Notes under the pieces: model-generated | What the model was told of the DNA's origin: nothing | What the model saw: only the letters and a program-made list of their open reading frames with translations | The model's database searches: none | NCBI RefSeq assembly: GCF_932274485.2 | Contig: NC_065886.2 | Coordinates: forward strand, 46,549,501-46,613,500 | Reading direction: 5' to 3' | Source: Patella vulgata | Taxonomy: Eukaryota > Mollusca > Gastropoda > Patellidae | DNA: 64,000 nt | Shown here: positions 1 through 11,400 of the stretch, one piece after another | How the letters are laid out: every line of letters starts with the position of its first letter | Numbering within the stretch: position 1 is the stretch's first letter | Program-made: the position numbers and the translations under genes

Positions 1-111
1 AGAGTATTACGAAAGTCTTCTAATATCTCTGTAAAGGATGACTGCCTTCAACACATGACGTCATATCACGCGGCGTCAATCATTGGCTCAATGGCGTGTG
101 CATTGTTTACA
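1..111. promoter_or_regulatory. Promoter-like CRE/CCAAT cluster at left edge
   Basis: A full palindromic CRE, TGACGTCA (56-63), is followed by ATTGG (82-86, inverted CCAAT) and several CpGs in 'cacgcggcgtcaat'. This is unusual for the AT-rich surroundings. It could be the promoter of a gene at or beyond the left edge, possibly the CRACD-like gene. No transcription start or linked exon can be shown. Confidence 0.25.
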
Positions 112-437
112 TAAGACGCTACTGATTCAAGCAGAATGGTGCCTTTTACTCATTTTAATACCCATTTACACTACAACAGGAAATAATTTTTACCTACAAA
201 TACTTCAAACGTCTTTATTTATTTTTCTAATACATAAAAAATATGTTTTAGAATTAAATTTGTCGGAGGAAAATTAAGACGCTACTGATTCAAGCAGAAT
301 GGTGCCTTTTACTCATTTTAATACCCATTTACACTACAACAGGAAATAATTTTTACCTACAAATACTTCAAACGTCTTTATTTATTTTTCTAATACATAA
401 AAAATATGTTTTAGAATTAAATTTGTCGGAGGAAAAT
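112..437. repeat. Perfect 163-bp direct tandem duplication
   Basis: The unit beginning 'taagacgctactgattc' at 112 is repeated without visible change at 275, a period of 163 bp for two copies. Identity this high means a very recent duplication, or an assembly artefact. The short open frame in it (83-277) has no coding features. Confidence 0.9.
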
Positions 438-598
438 TAATATTTGTGGTTCATTAAGTCGCATCGATGTCATCCTTATCAGTGATTGTCGCGGCCTAGC
501 GAATATTCACTGCGGATCAGTTTGGGGCAATATAATAGATGATGTGTTTTCCAAAAATATTGTCATACTCAAATTTCTACCAATTTCTATACTAATAA

Positions 599-1093
599 CT
601 TAAAAGTAGATAAATCTCTTAACCCAATATTATCCATAATCTTTGACATTAAAAACACAAATTATAATTTAATATTGGTATATTTCAATTAATATTGATC
701 TAACTGTGAAAATATGGGTTCCTGATACCCAATATTTAAGATACAATGAACATTTTAAAAGCATACTGCAATATCATTTTCTCTACACTCTTGAGCACCA
801 TTTGTAATGGGTGCCTTGATAAACGAGACATACGGTTAGTGCAAAAGTGAATTGTCATATCGACTGAACTACCATGAACATAAGACTGCCATTCAATTTT
901 GACTGCTCACATATTTTGAAGAACATAACTGATTAAATATTACAATAAATATTTTAAAAATTTAATGTAAATCAGTTTATACACAGTTCATATTACACTT
1001 ATATGTGCTTTTCGATCCATTTACATCCATCGAGATTTAATCTGTTGCTAATAATGTAGTTACTGCCTTAGTTGTGTTCATCATCTCCTTTAA
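599..1093 (+). mobile_element. MITE-A copy 1
   Basis: About 495 bp, diverged copy of a family also at 39650-40110, 42900-43325 and 34975-35107 (reverse). Shared blocks include 'gacattaaaaacacaaatta', 'gtgaaaatatggg', 'gagcaccatttgtaa' and 'catattac..ttatatg.gct'. The right end keeps 'ctcctttaa', the complement of the left-end 'ttaaaggag' seen in copy 3. Confidence 0.65.
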
Positions 1094-2371
1094 AGATGTT
1101 AAAAATGTGCACTTCAAATGTCTTGGTTGTAAAAGATAAGGAAGAGATTTTCAACTACTGCTAGACACAATGCATGTGTATTTGACAGGGATGAAGTTCT
1201 TAAAATTCAAGGTCAAAATCCATCTTCTTGTCTTCTGAATAGTTCTTTTAACTAGATCAGTAGAGTTGACAATAAAACTACAAGACATATACATATACCA
1301 TTGTTAAAGATTGGATGTTCATGACAATAACATTCTTTACATAGCATCTTTTATTTGTTTACCTTTTCCAAGGAGTAACCTATATAAATATATAGATATA
1401 TACTATGAATTTATGGGTTAAATGATTTAGATATTATCTTGAACAGGCTTGACAGTAAGTGACACATTTATATTTATTTCCAAACTATATGTATCCACAA
1501 ATACTGGTTAGATGTACATTTTACATGTACCTGTCCTGTCAATAAATTTTAAAAATACTGATAACTGTAAAATCATGATATTCATGTTTATAGTGGCAGC
1601 TGTGCAGGAAATCTTTTGACGACTATATTTAATTATATATTAATAACATGGCAAAAAAGTATACATAAAAAAATAAAATAATTTTATCGTAAAATCTAGT
1701 AGATCTTGTTTTTCTGAAGTTTGAACATTTTTATATCCATGCTTAGACAGTTTGAGTTTCTTTACGATGATACTCTGTTATAGTTTATTTTATGTACCTG
1801 TGCATTTAACGTTTGATATTTTCCTTGTTGTGAAAACAATGGTGAGTCTGTCCGAGATTTATCTCTGATATGTTTAATGGTTGTCAACAGTTCCACACAC
1901 TTCTTTAACTAGTTTGAATAAACATGACGATTTACATCTGACTGCTTTTCACTGACTGTTTTTCGTTGACAGCCGTTTTTTCTGCCATAGTGTAGTTTTA
2001 GAAATGTATAAGATGAGACGAAATAGTTCTGGATGTAGATCTGTTTACAATTTTCAGATGCCTATAAATACAATTAGATTAGAGAATGTGAATCCAGGAG
2101 TTATCCCACTATTCTCGGTATTTACAGTACTTGATACAAACAATTACATAACATTCTTCCTAAAAGCACAAAGGATAGTAAAATTTCCTTAATTTTTTAG
2201 TACAATTTCCAGAAAACTAAATTAGTTTCATCAAGAGTACAAAGGATGGTTGAATTTCTTTAAAGGAGCTATAAGACAAACCAATTTTATTTTTAGTTAT
2301 TCAGGGTTGGTCTTGATCAATTTATAACTTACTCAACTCTTGTGTGCGATGGGTTGTTAAAATTTCAAAAC

Positions 2372-2640
2372 TTAAACAGGCATTATGCAAGAGCTAAATC
2401 TGCCTATTGCAGTCAAGTTTTCTTTAGGCCTTAAATGTTATATAAACTATTAATTTAGACATATATTAACATGACAAGACCATAATCAACTCTTGATGCC
2501 ATTGTATGGGCCCGATTTTAAGCAGATTAGAACAGTTAAACAATTTAATGATTTACCGTAAAAATGGTGAAGCAAGGCTTAGCCTTGAACATCCTGTACG
2601 GTGGTTACAATCAGTGCACAGATCTTGTCAAATTTGATTA
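2372..2640 (+). mobile_element. MITE-B fragment
   Basis: Begins 'ttaaacaggcattatgcaag' followed by 'agctaaatctgcctattgca', the terminal inverted repeat of MITE-B, and keeps the 'ccataatcaactcttgatgcc' core. The far end is missing. Confidence 0.65.
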
Positions 2641-2754
2641 CTGAATTGACGACCACAGGGGGGGAAGGGCACATGTCACAAAACTCAATTTATGGAGTTA
2701 CTCCCCCTAGTCTATAGTGAATTTTTCAAAGTTTAAGGTCAATAGACAATTTTA

Positions 2755-3076
2755 CCCAATAACAGCACATGTCTTTCCCTACGACAAGGAAAAGATAAGC
2801 ATTGCAGATGGGAAATGCTATGAGGGAAATTTTGCCCAGACAGTGGCATTCTGCCTACTCTTACTGCGATTTCCAACTGTCCTGGCGGGTTCCTTTATGT
2901 GCACTGCACTGCACACAGAACCTTGGTTTTTCGTCACATCCGAATAACTGGATGCTTTTCCCTGTAAGGCCCTCTATTCTGTATCACTGACAAGGGGAAA
3001 CCATGCTGGAAAATCCACTAGGAACTTTGTCGCTGTAATGCAGGGATCAAACTCACTGAGCCACCGCAGCTCCTTT
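2755..3076 (-). mobile_element. SINE-B copy, diverged
   Basis: On the minus strand the order is a tRNA-like head (ggagctgcggtggctcagtg), 'gtttccccttgtcagtgata', and 'gggcaaaatttccctcatag'. The same order is seen in the SINE-B copies at 13058-13410 and 33155-33445. Non-coding despite two short open frames. Confidence 0.6.
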
Positions 3077-3403
3077 ATTATTGAAGTCTTCATTTGGAAA
3101 GGCTATTTAACGTCTTCTCTTCCACTATTCAGAACTTTAGTACTAGGCTATAAACTCAGAGCTAAAGAACTACCTGAGTTGTCAGCATTATTGATAGTGG
3201 TAGTTGTCTAAATGTGGCAATTATGTGATGGGACTTTGAACAAATTTAGGCACAGGTTTATATTAATGCAAAGTGAGGCACACAAAGTAACAGTATAAAA
3301 AGGGCACATGTCGGGAACCTTTCATTGAAATTTCCCCATAATTCCATAGAAGATAAATCTAGAAAGCATAGATATTACTCACACATTGGAAATGATTCCT
3401 TTA

Positions 3404-3674
3404 TCTGCTATCACAAGGGGGGTTGGATGGCTGAATGGTTAGCCTGCGCGCGCTGTATCATAAAGTCTGTCATTGAGTCGACTGGCGTGGTTTCGAATCC
3501 CCGGTTGTACGTGGCAAGGAGTAGGGTCGCCTGTCCAACCTCGTGGGTTTTCTCCGGGTCCTCCGGTTTCCTCCCACTGCTAAAGACCCCTATGCGCAAG
3601 CGAATTATGTAAATAAAATTAAACCATATGTTAGTCCCGAAATTACCTAGTTTGTGTCGAGTGGACGTTAAACC

Positions 3675-3708
<34 letters not shown>

Positions 3709-3716
3709 TATCACAA
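3404..3716 (+). mobile_element. SINE-A copy with (TC)n tail and 13-bp target duplication
   Basis: The body is 3417-3703. A tRNA-like head carries an A-box-like 'tggctgaatgg' and a B-box-like 'ggtttcgaatccc', then a unique body ending 'gtggacgttaaaccccat' and a (TC)n tail. The flanks carry a perfect 13-bp target duplication, 'tctgctatcacaa', at 3404-3416 and 3704-3716. Almost identical to the copy at 17930, so the family was active recently. Confidence 0.9.
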
Positions 3717-6029
3717 AATTCGAATGATCAAAGAAATTATTAAAAAATTAGACAGTTTCAAGTGTGACATGTGCCTCTCTTCCCCTGTCATCTTCAATTA
3801 GATTTTTGTTTCCATTAGTCATAGGCAAAGCTCTATATGTTTAAATTTGTTTTGAAAAATTAAGCAGAAGGCTTGTTTACTAATTTAGTTTTCAATTTTG
3901 AAAACATACAGTTGATTATATCTTATCACTATCTTTATCTAGACAAAAGACATTGTCATTCCATTAAACAAATCAACATATCAAATTCAATGAAATCAAC
4001 AGTTTTTGGCCCAAATCAAAGATGTCGAAATCAGTTTTATTATTGGTGGAGAAAAACGTAATTTTATTGAGGAAATAAGCTTGTGTACGTTAGATTAATT
4101 ATTTTTGCACAGATTCTTTTATAATTGGGTTACTTGTCACAGCCAGGTGTGGGCAAATAAAGAAAACAAAAAGGTAAACCTGAAGTCAAAGTAAAGTCTG
4201 CATTTTAATCTGACTGCTTGTTTTAATCCAGGAAATAAAATAAGTAGTCTAGGGGTTCAATCATATTCTTGAAGCTAAATTACAAACTTTATCAGCTTAT
4301 TGTTGCTACATTGGCTTCGATAAAGTGGTGTTTCTGATTATTATATTTTATTCCTGATTTGCACAGAGGTAAGCACCAAAAAAAAACACTTTCTTCTTAA
4401 TCATCCTCCACTGTACATTTTATGACTTAATACAGTCCTTTTTATATCTCAATTTTTGGGCTAATGCAGCTTGCATTAATATTAATCCCAAAAAGCTTGA
4501 TTGATAACTGTTTAACAGTTACAGGATTGATAGAAGAATTGTAAAGTAAAAACACAAGAGGATGTACCAACAGTTGGACTATTTCATTAATTGACAAGAA
4601 TGATTAATAAGCTCATAATTATTGTTACCATTATTTTAGGAATATTTAAGCAAATTTGGATCATAAATTCTCCAAAACTTTATTGTAGAGAACATAAGAT
4701 GTACTATTCAAAATAAAAGAAAATTGAGGGGAAAAAAAAGATTTTATCCTGTGTTGGGTTGGGTCTAACTTAAGGATGATCTCTTTGAAGAAGAAAACAT
4801 CTAGATATAGATTATATTTATGAAAGTTAATCTTTTAGTCTGTAGATTGTCTCCTTTTACTCAATTAAAATCTATTCATTAATTATATATGTACATAAGG
4901 TGTAGCATCTGTTCTTGATTATTGATCAGAAGCACAGGAAGTTCAAACCTGACCATTTCATTTCTGATCTGGCTTCTTAGTGAAGCAAATGTATTTGAAC
5001 CAAAAAAATAAGATGAATTTGTTTTTCTGAAACTTGGATAATTCTGGCATTTGGCAACAAATATCACAGAAAAATATCACCACCATTATGAGACATTTCA
5101 TGTACTGGTACATTACATAATGATGTCAATCTTACCCAGGGGAGATAACTCTTATAAGACTGAAGGGATTAATTCAGCAGACACCAATTACATTATGCAG
5201 ATCAGAACAATCTGTTTGAGGACATCATCAGTGGATGGATGAAATCTCGTTGACTGGAAACAAACTGAGCTAACATTATTGATTTGGAATTGAAGGGGAA
5301 AATTCTCTTTGCTTTTCATGACATATCTATGATAAACTAAAGAAGAAAAAAAAAGCCTGTCATTAAATATTGGTGTAACCGTATGTAGAGTGTACAGGGG
5401 AACTACCATCTAAATATTTGCAATTTCAATCAATACAGTAAATCTGGATTCTTGCTGGACTTCTTCTGTTTCAAAAAACATTTCTCAATGTGACATGACC
5501 TAATGCCACAACACATCATAATCTTTGAGGAAATGTTTATTAGTTTGACTGGATTATAGTGATAGCTTACATGTATTTCTTTTGTCATGGTATGTACATG
5601 TAGATCAATTTTTCTTCTCTTTATTTTTTTTTTTCAAAATAGCAATATTAATTCATGAAGTTAGGTTCAGTCTTTGAATTGTTGAGTCATATGGTTACAT
5701 GTATACAAGAAATCTTCAGCTTTTCTCAAATAGTTTACAGAAGTTAAAGTTATAATTTCTAAAGTTAGTTGGCAACCAAAATGGTGTTTGTTGACAGTAT
5801 GCATAGTAGTATGAAGAAAGTATGTGAGAGGGTAGAATGCAATGAAACAGAAATTGTTGCAGTAAGTTTCTAGATGTATTTGTATAGTTAACAATTAGAG
5901 TTAAAGACTGATTAATCTCGAGATAGTATTCTGGATTGCATGAATGTTAAATTCTTCAAAGTTCAATATGTATCCTTATTCTGTTTACCTGGTTTGTGAG
6001 GAGGTTAGTGCCTGCAAGGCCCTTTTCGC

Positions 6030-6225
6030 ACTTATGTGGACCTCCAAGGTTGACATGGAGAGTGTACCCAGTCACTTGGATAGGACAGAAAAGCGAGGTT
6101 CACTTGTGTACATGTTGGCATGCATGAACTCTGACATGCACGTAAAATACTCCCGTGAAAAAGTGTATGTGGGGGGGAGAACCACTTCCATGACAAAATT
6201 ATCCCCCAATGACTGAACCAGACTG
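6030..6225 (+). mobile_element. SINE-B-related fragment
   Basis: 'ggacagaaaagcgaggttca' and 'gttggcatgcatgaac' match the middle of the SINE-B-related copy at 34000-34215; 'tgcacgtaaaa' matches the copy at 13058. Head and tail are not recognisable. Confidence 0.45.
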
Positions 6226-6554
6226 GCACTCTTTGAGTACGATTGACATGTTTGTTCTTTGGACAATTGCTCGTCTAGGGCAGGACTTCAATTTTTGAAT
6301 GACGTCAAAGGCTACAGTGACATTGTCGTTTGCTGTTTCATTATAGTAAGCTCATACACACAGTTTGGTTCATTTTTCGGTCTAGAATTTTGGTTTGAAT
6401 TTTGATTTTTTGTCAGGTCTGGGTGAATAATAATGATTTTAAGGGTGAATAGATGTACAGTTGGGAAATTCCCTATTAAAAAAAACCTTTCAGCTACATG
6501 TGTAGTTTCATGTGACATAAAATTAACATTGAATTCGAACACGAAACTTCCAGG

Positions 6555-6705
6555 TTACATACATAGCTGGGGGGAGGTGAGGGAGGGGGCAAGGGGGCGT
6601 CCAACCAATGTTATTCCGCTTTATGGGGTGCCAATACTGATATGGCTTCATCCTGGGTTAACAAGCCAATGTCTTACTCACTGAACCACCATGGCTCCCC
6701 CATCA
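6555..6705 (-). mobile_element. tRNA-headed SINE fragment
   Basis: Reverse strand reads 'ggggagccatggtggttcag' then 'tgagtaagacattggc', a tRNA-like A-box head like that of SINE-B. The body is short and diverged. Confidence 0.4.
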
Positions 6706-7045
6706 TATATTTAACTCTCCATGTTGTTTATATACAAGAAATAATGTGATAGATTGATATATCAATTTTGGACTAGTAATTAATTATATTCTACCTGTAG
6801 ATAGGTATATTTAATTAGTGTTGATGTGTTTATATAATTAGTTTATACCTACCTTTCACCTGGTTCCCCTCACATGGTATACATAACAAATGTAAGTATA
6901 TTGTATCACCACAATTTAATGCACTACTGAGTTGGCTTCTTTTTTTTTCTTCATTTTTACAAATATTTCATTCTTTAATTGTCATATCTAAAAAAAAAAT
7001 GGTCATTACTTTGCTAAAATAAAATAGGAAATATTATATATATCT

Positions 7046-7219
7046 ACTTAACATGTATTAAAGATATTGTAATACAGTGAATACTTAACATGTATTAAAG
7101 ATATTGTAATACAGTGAATACTTAACATGTATTAAAGATATTGTAATTAACATGTATTAAAGATATTGTAATACAGTGAATACTTAACATGTATTAAAGA
7201 TATTGTAATACAGTGAATA
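7046..7219. repeat. 37-bp minisatellite, about 4.5 copies
   Basis: The unit 'acttaacatgtattaaagat' + 'attgtaatacagtgaat' is repeated nearly exactly. One internal copy is shortened and restarts with 'attaacatg', which suggests unequal exchange. Confidence 0.9.
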
Positions 7220-8258
7220 CTCAGTTTGTGGCTGTTATACTGATACTCCGCACTAATATTTTCATGTGTGCATAAATCTTTGTATCTAAAGGTGGTTTTA
7301 GAGGCATTACAACCATAACTTCCATAGTTGAAGAAACATTGGCCCGAAACTATTTATTGGGTGGTTATTTCCAATAAAATTTATGTCAAATTTGGTATCT
7401 ATATGGAAAGTATAGAAGCCCAATCTTACTAGAAAAAATAGTGGAATACACGAAAAAATACCCACGGGGCAAGCACAAGGCAAAAATGTCAGGGTATCAC
7501 TAACTGGCAACCAGACTGTTGTCTGCCAGCTTATTGTGTGCTAGCTTGACTGAGGGAGCAGTTGTTAATTCTTGATCAAATGGTTAGGTGGTTTTGAGAA
7601 CATTGTGGGGTATCAACGTACAAAATACTCTGCAATTAAACGTCGGAAAAAGAAGTTGACAGAAAATGATTAAGAATTTGCTTAGGCCTCAATATGTGAA
7701 GAATGCACAGTAATTAATGCAAAGTTTTGAGAGGGATTTCAAGTGATAGATTAATTAGTTTGAATATGTTTTTAGTCCAAAAATATCATCAAATCACACA
7801 GTTTGTTCATGGGAAAGTATTTTTAAAATATGGAGTGGTAGTTTGGACATCATTTAGATTCACCATGTTACCTTGTAACAAACAACCATAAGCCTTCACT
7901 AATTTTTTAAATACAAGTAGAATGGGAAGTGATATCAGATGTTCATCTGTTTGTCAGCTGTTTCTTTAGAGTTGTAATAGAGATGAATTGGATTGCGTAG
8001 TTAGATCAGTCTAAATTAAGGATATGATTGAAACATTGAAAGTGTGACATTATGTAATGTTCAGCTGGTGTAGGACTGAGAGTAGGACAAGATATTTGGT
8101 AATCTATTATCATAATATGCTTCAGGTACAATATATAAATATACTTGTACATGACAATAGTATTATGTCACTACTTTACAACTATTGAATGAAAGTCAAT
8201 ATAAATAGTAACCTCATCTCTATTTGTCAATTACCCGTATATTATTCTCATGTTTCAG

Positions 8259-8400
8259 GTTTAAAAGTAATAGGACCTTACAAGGGACCAGGAGTATATC
8301 AGAAGACAGTGTTTTTAATCCCGAACTTAAAGAAGCTAACCCAGAATCTTTGAAGAAAACAGCTGTATCAGAAGAAAATATCCATAAATCTACATTCCAG
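8259..8400 (+). CDS. CRACD: CRACD-like exon a (first exon seen)
   Basis: Acceptor 'tgtttcag' precedes 8259 and donor 'gtaggc' follows 8400. One base completes a split codon, then 47 codons begin FKSNRT and end KSTFQ. The block TRSISEDSVFNPEL matches the start of the CRACD conserved region. The exon is open well beyond both splice sites, but the phase-0 join to the next exon supports this boundary. Confidence 0.8.
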
Positions 8401-11400
8401 GTAGGCTTATATAGCTTTAACGGTATTTCATATAATTGAACCACAGAAATATATATTATATGTAGTACTTAGATATTGATTACAGACCTAGAAGTTTGTA
8501 TAATAGAATTCTGTACCAGGTTAATTATACTAGTGACAGCTAGTTTTATCATGTAAATTGTTGCTGAATTCAGCTGTGTTTTTGAGATTATTTGAGTAAA
8601 TGTACCAGTATTATAAACATGGAGTTTGGTAAAAAGTTATCATATTCTAATCAATGTAATGTAAGTCACAATATTTACTTGTTTAGTTCTCTTTTAAATT
8701 CTCAGATTTTTAGTTAATTTCACTAAACTGTCCACTGGGGCTTGACACTATAGATACCTTCCCTGCTTGATCAGTTAAATAAGAGAAGATGCTTAATGAT
8801 AAAGTTTTCTCATAAAAAGGTCAGGCCCCGAGTTCACAAAGCTTTCTCAGGCTGAAGTTATGAATTTACTCAACTTTCAATCACTGTGTATGAGAAATAT
8901 CTTGATCCAGAAACACAAAACATTGATGTATTTGATACATTAAAGCAACAAAAGTTTTATAAAGGGGCTATATTTTAGTTAAAATAAGGCAAAGAATTTT
9001 GGGTAAATTCAAGTCTTGAGATTGAGAATAACTCTTCATGAAATGTAATATGTATCTGTCTAAGAAAGTAAATAGAAATATGTTAGTAGAGGATTGGAGG
9101 ATTTTCTTCACAAACAGGTAGATGTTATTGAATAAGCTTACATAATAAAGGTACAGGTAGTCACTAGTAGTATGAATTTGTTTACTGACACACGTTACAG
9201 AATTTATAATGGAGGGAGATTTGTGGAAAAAAGTTTCTGTGATGAGAAACTTTATCAATGTACATCATGTACATTGTAATTTTGTTTAATTTTCGTCAAT
9301 AAATTACGGCTCTGCTACATGATATAGTTTCCCATCGTCTTGTATGTATATCATTAGATTCTATAGTTATTGCGTTTTTGTAGTGAAGTTTTATTGAAGT
9401 GTGTTCAATTATTTACTATAACACTATATCTGGCAGAAATATCTCTTTACTAGGCTAGGGTAAATATTGACTTTTCATAACAATGATACAACAAATTATT
9501 AGACTAATGGATATAGGACACATTCAGTCTTCTATCAAGTTGTTTCATTATTTTACACATCCATTAAATGAGTTTTAAAGGGATGTAACCTTGAGATAAT
9601 TCAGTATCGAATTCAGACTATGAAATAAAATAACTCTTTATTGTGTAAAATTGTGTTCAAAATATACCTCTTTCAAACCTTTTTCACAAAAGATGTCATT
9701 AATGTGTAAACTTGACACCATTTCCGTGAACCATATTTGAAAATTGATATTCCTTGATCATCAGGCCTATATTCATGCACCAAAAAGTCTCTTGCTAGAA
9801 TTGGCTATGAAAGGAATAACCATGAAAAATATACAAATACCATGTTTAGGCATTAACAAGTATGTGGGCACGTGGCTATTATATCTGGCAGTACCCCCTT
9901 GATCAAAGGCAAATATCAATCTTTCATTAATATCTAATGCATTACCATTTAATCACGTTGCTATTACAGGCTGAGCTGTTTGCTAAATTAAAAAGTCGTC
10001 AATCTGTGTGTTCTGATGATGATGATGCCGGTCTACCTCACAGCCCCACCCCACCCGTCACCACTGCTGATATAATAATGGGTGGTGGCCTTAAGGTTAG
10101 TTTGTTAGTGTCGTACTTGAGGTTATAGAAGAAGTCATGTTTAGAAAGGCTGAATAAATCAACAACAAGCTGGAGCATTGATTTTTATTATCCAACTATA
10201 TAAAAGAAATGTGACAATATAAAGTTTGTACATAATGTGGACAAATACTTAGGCTGGTTTTGGCACACAGTGATAGACAAGTTAAATTTGAAGGCTATTG
10301 TGTTACATGTTAAATGGATGTCTAACACTGGTGTATGGAAAGAACAAGTATGTAATTTATTCCAGTTATCTAAACTTATCTCTTGTTCCTGGTTCGCTAG
10401 TTTAGTTCTCTCATTGCATTAAGCAGACAACATCAACTGGATGGAATTTGGCAGACATCATTATACTGTTTATTTAAATGTTTGATGTTATTTGATTGCA
10501 GCCTCTGCCAGTGTCCGGTAAATCAATGAGTCGAGAGAGTGAAACCAGTTTAATAAGTGAAGATGGCTCCGACAATGACGAGGTTAGCGATTGGAATTTT
10601 TCCTTCTTGTCTTGTCTTGTTTTAATCTAGTGATGCCCTATACTTGTAGACATTATGGAGACATGTCTGAGCCTTTATTAGATTGTCCCAATATTCAACA
10701 GTTTATAACATGATCTAAAGTTTAATTAAAGACATTATCCCTTGATTTGGTGCTTTTTCGTAAAGGTCTATGATCTAACTTATTAATTAGGGCATAAATT
10801 GATCTTCCTTATTTCAAAACTACATTTAAAAAAAACATTGTTTACTCTTTATTTGGGTAAATATATGTTTCTTTTTTATCAGATGTTATAATGCATAGTA
10901 TATAATATATATGCACTGGATTGATAAACATATAAGTATATAAGCCACACCCTGTCATTTACTGATAATGTTGGGTTATGTATCTTAATCAGTAAAGTAG
11001 ATTACCTATGATTGCTGTTGTTGTCATGGAAACATGGTGTTAATGTTACACAATATGTCCCTTTTAGAAAGTGGCATTACCATGTTACTAGATAAAAGAT
11101 TGATTTTAATGACAAGCCCAATGTATTATTATTTCACTGGAAGATTTTATCAGTTCAGCGATTCAGATGATACAATTTTGCTTAGATCTTTAAAAGGCCA
11201 CATCTCCATGGAAACCATCTTTGATTTTATTGGCATCAAAAAAATGAGAAAAAGCTGTCAATCAAGAGAAGTGAAGAATATATAGCTTTTTGATGTAGAA
11301 TAACCTAGATACTACTATAACCTTTAATACAATACCTAACGCTTCAGTAAAATAAAAGGATTATAACTACTAGTCTAATTCTTTGTTAGATTCCATCAGG

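Larger units (their letters stand above)
438..8258. other. Left flank, probably 5' intron(s) of the CRACD-like gene
   Basis: AT-rich non-coding DNA. I searched for the missing 5' exon of the CRACD-like gene and found none I could support. The stretch holds the repeats listed separately (MITE-A, MITE-B, SINE-A, SINE-B pieces, a 37-bp minisatellite). The remainder (about 1100-2370, 3720-6000, 6710-7040, 7220-8258) shows nothing recognisable. Confidence 0.5.

Noticed and set aside
3417-3500. tRNA gene
   Set aside because: A- and B-box-like sequences are present but no cloverleaf with a proper acceptor stem and anticodon arm can be folded by eye; the sequence continues into a SINE body with a TC tail.
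3325-3612. Open frames over the SINE-A copies (also near 15466-15704 and 17927-18125)
   Set aside because: They repeat the same peptide because they sit on copies of one non-coding SINE with tRNA-like promoter boxes and target duplications.
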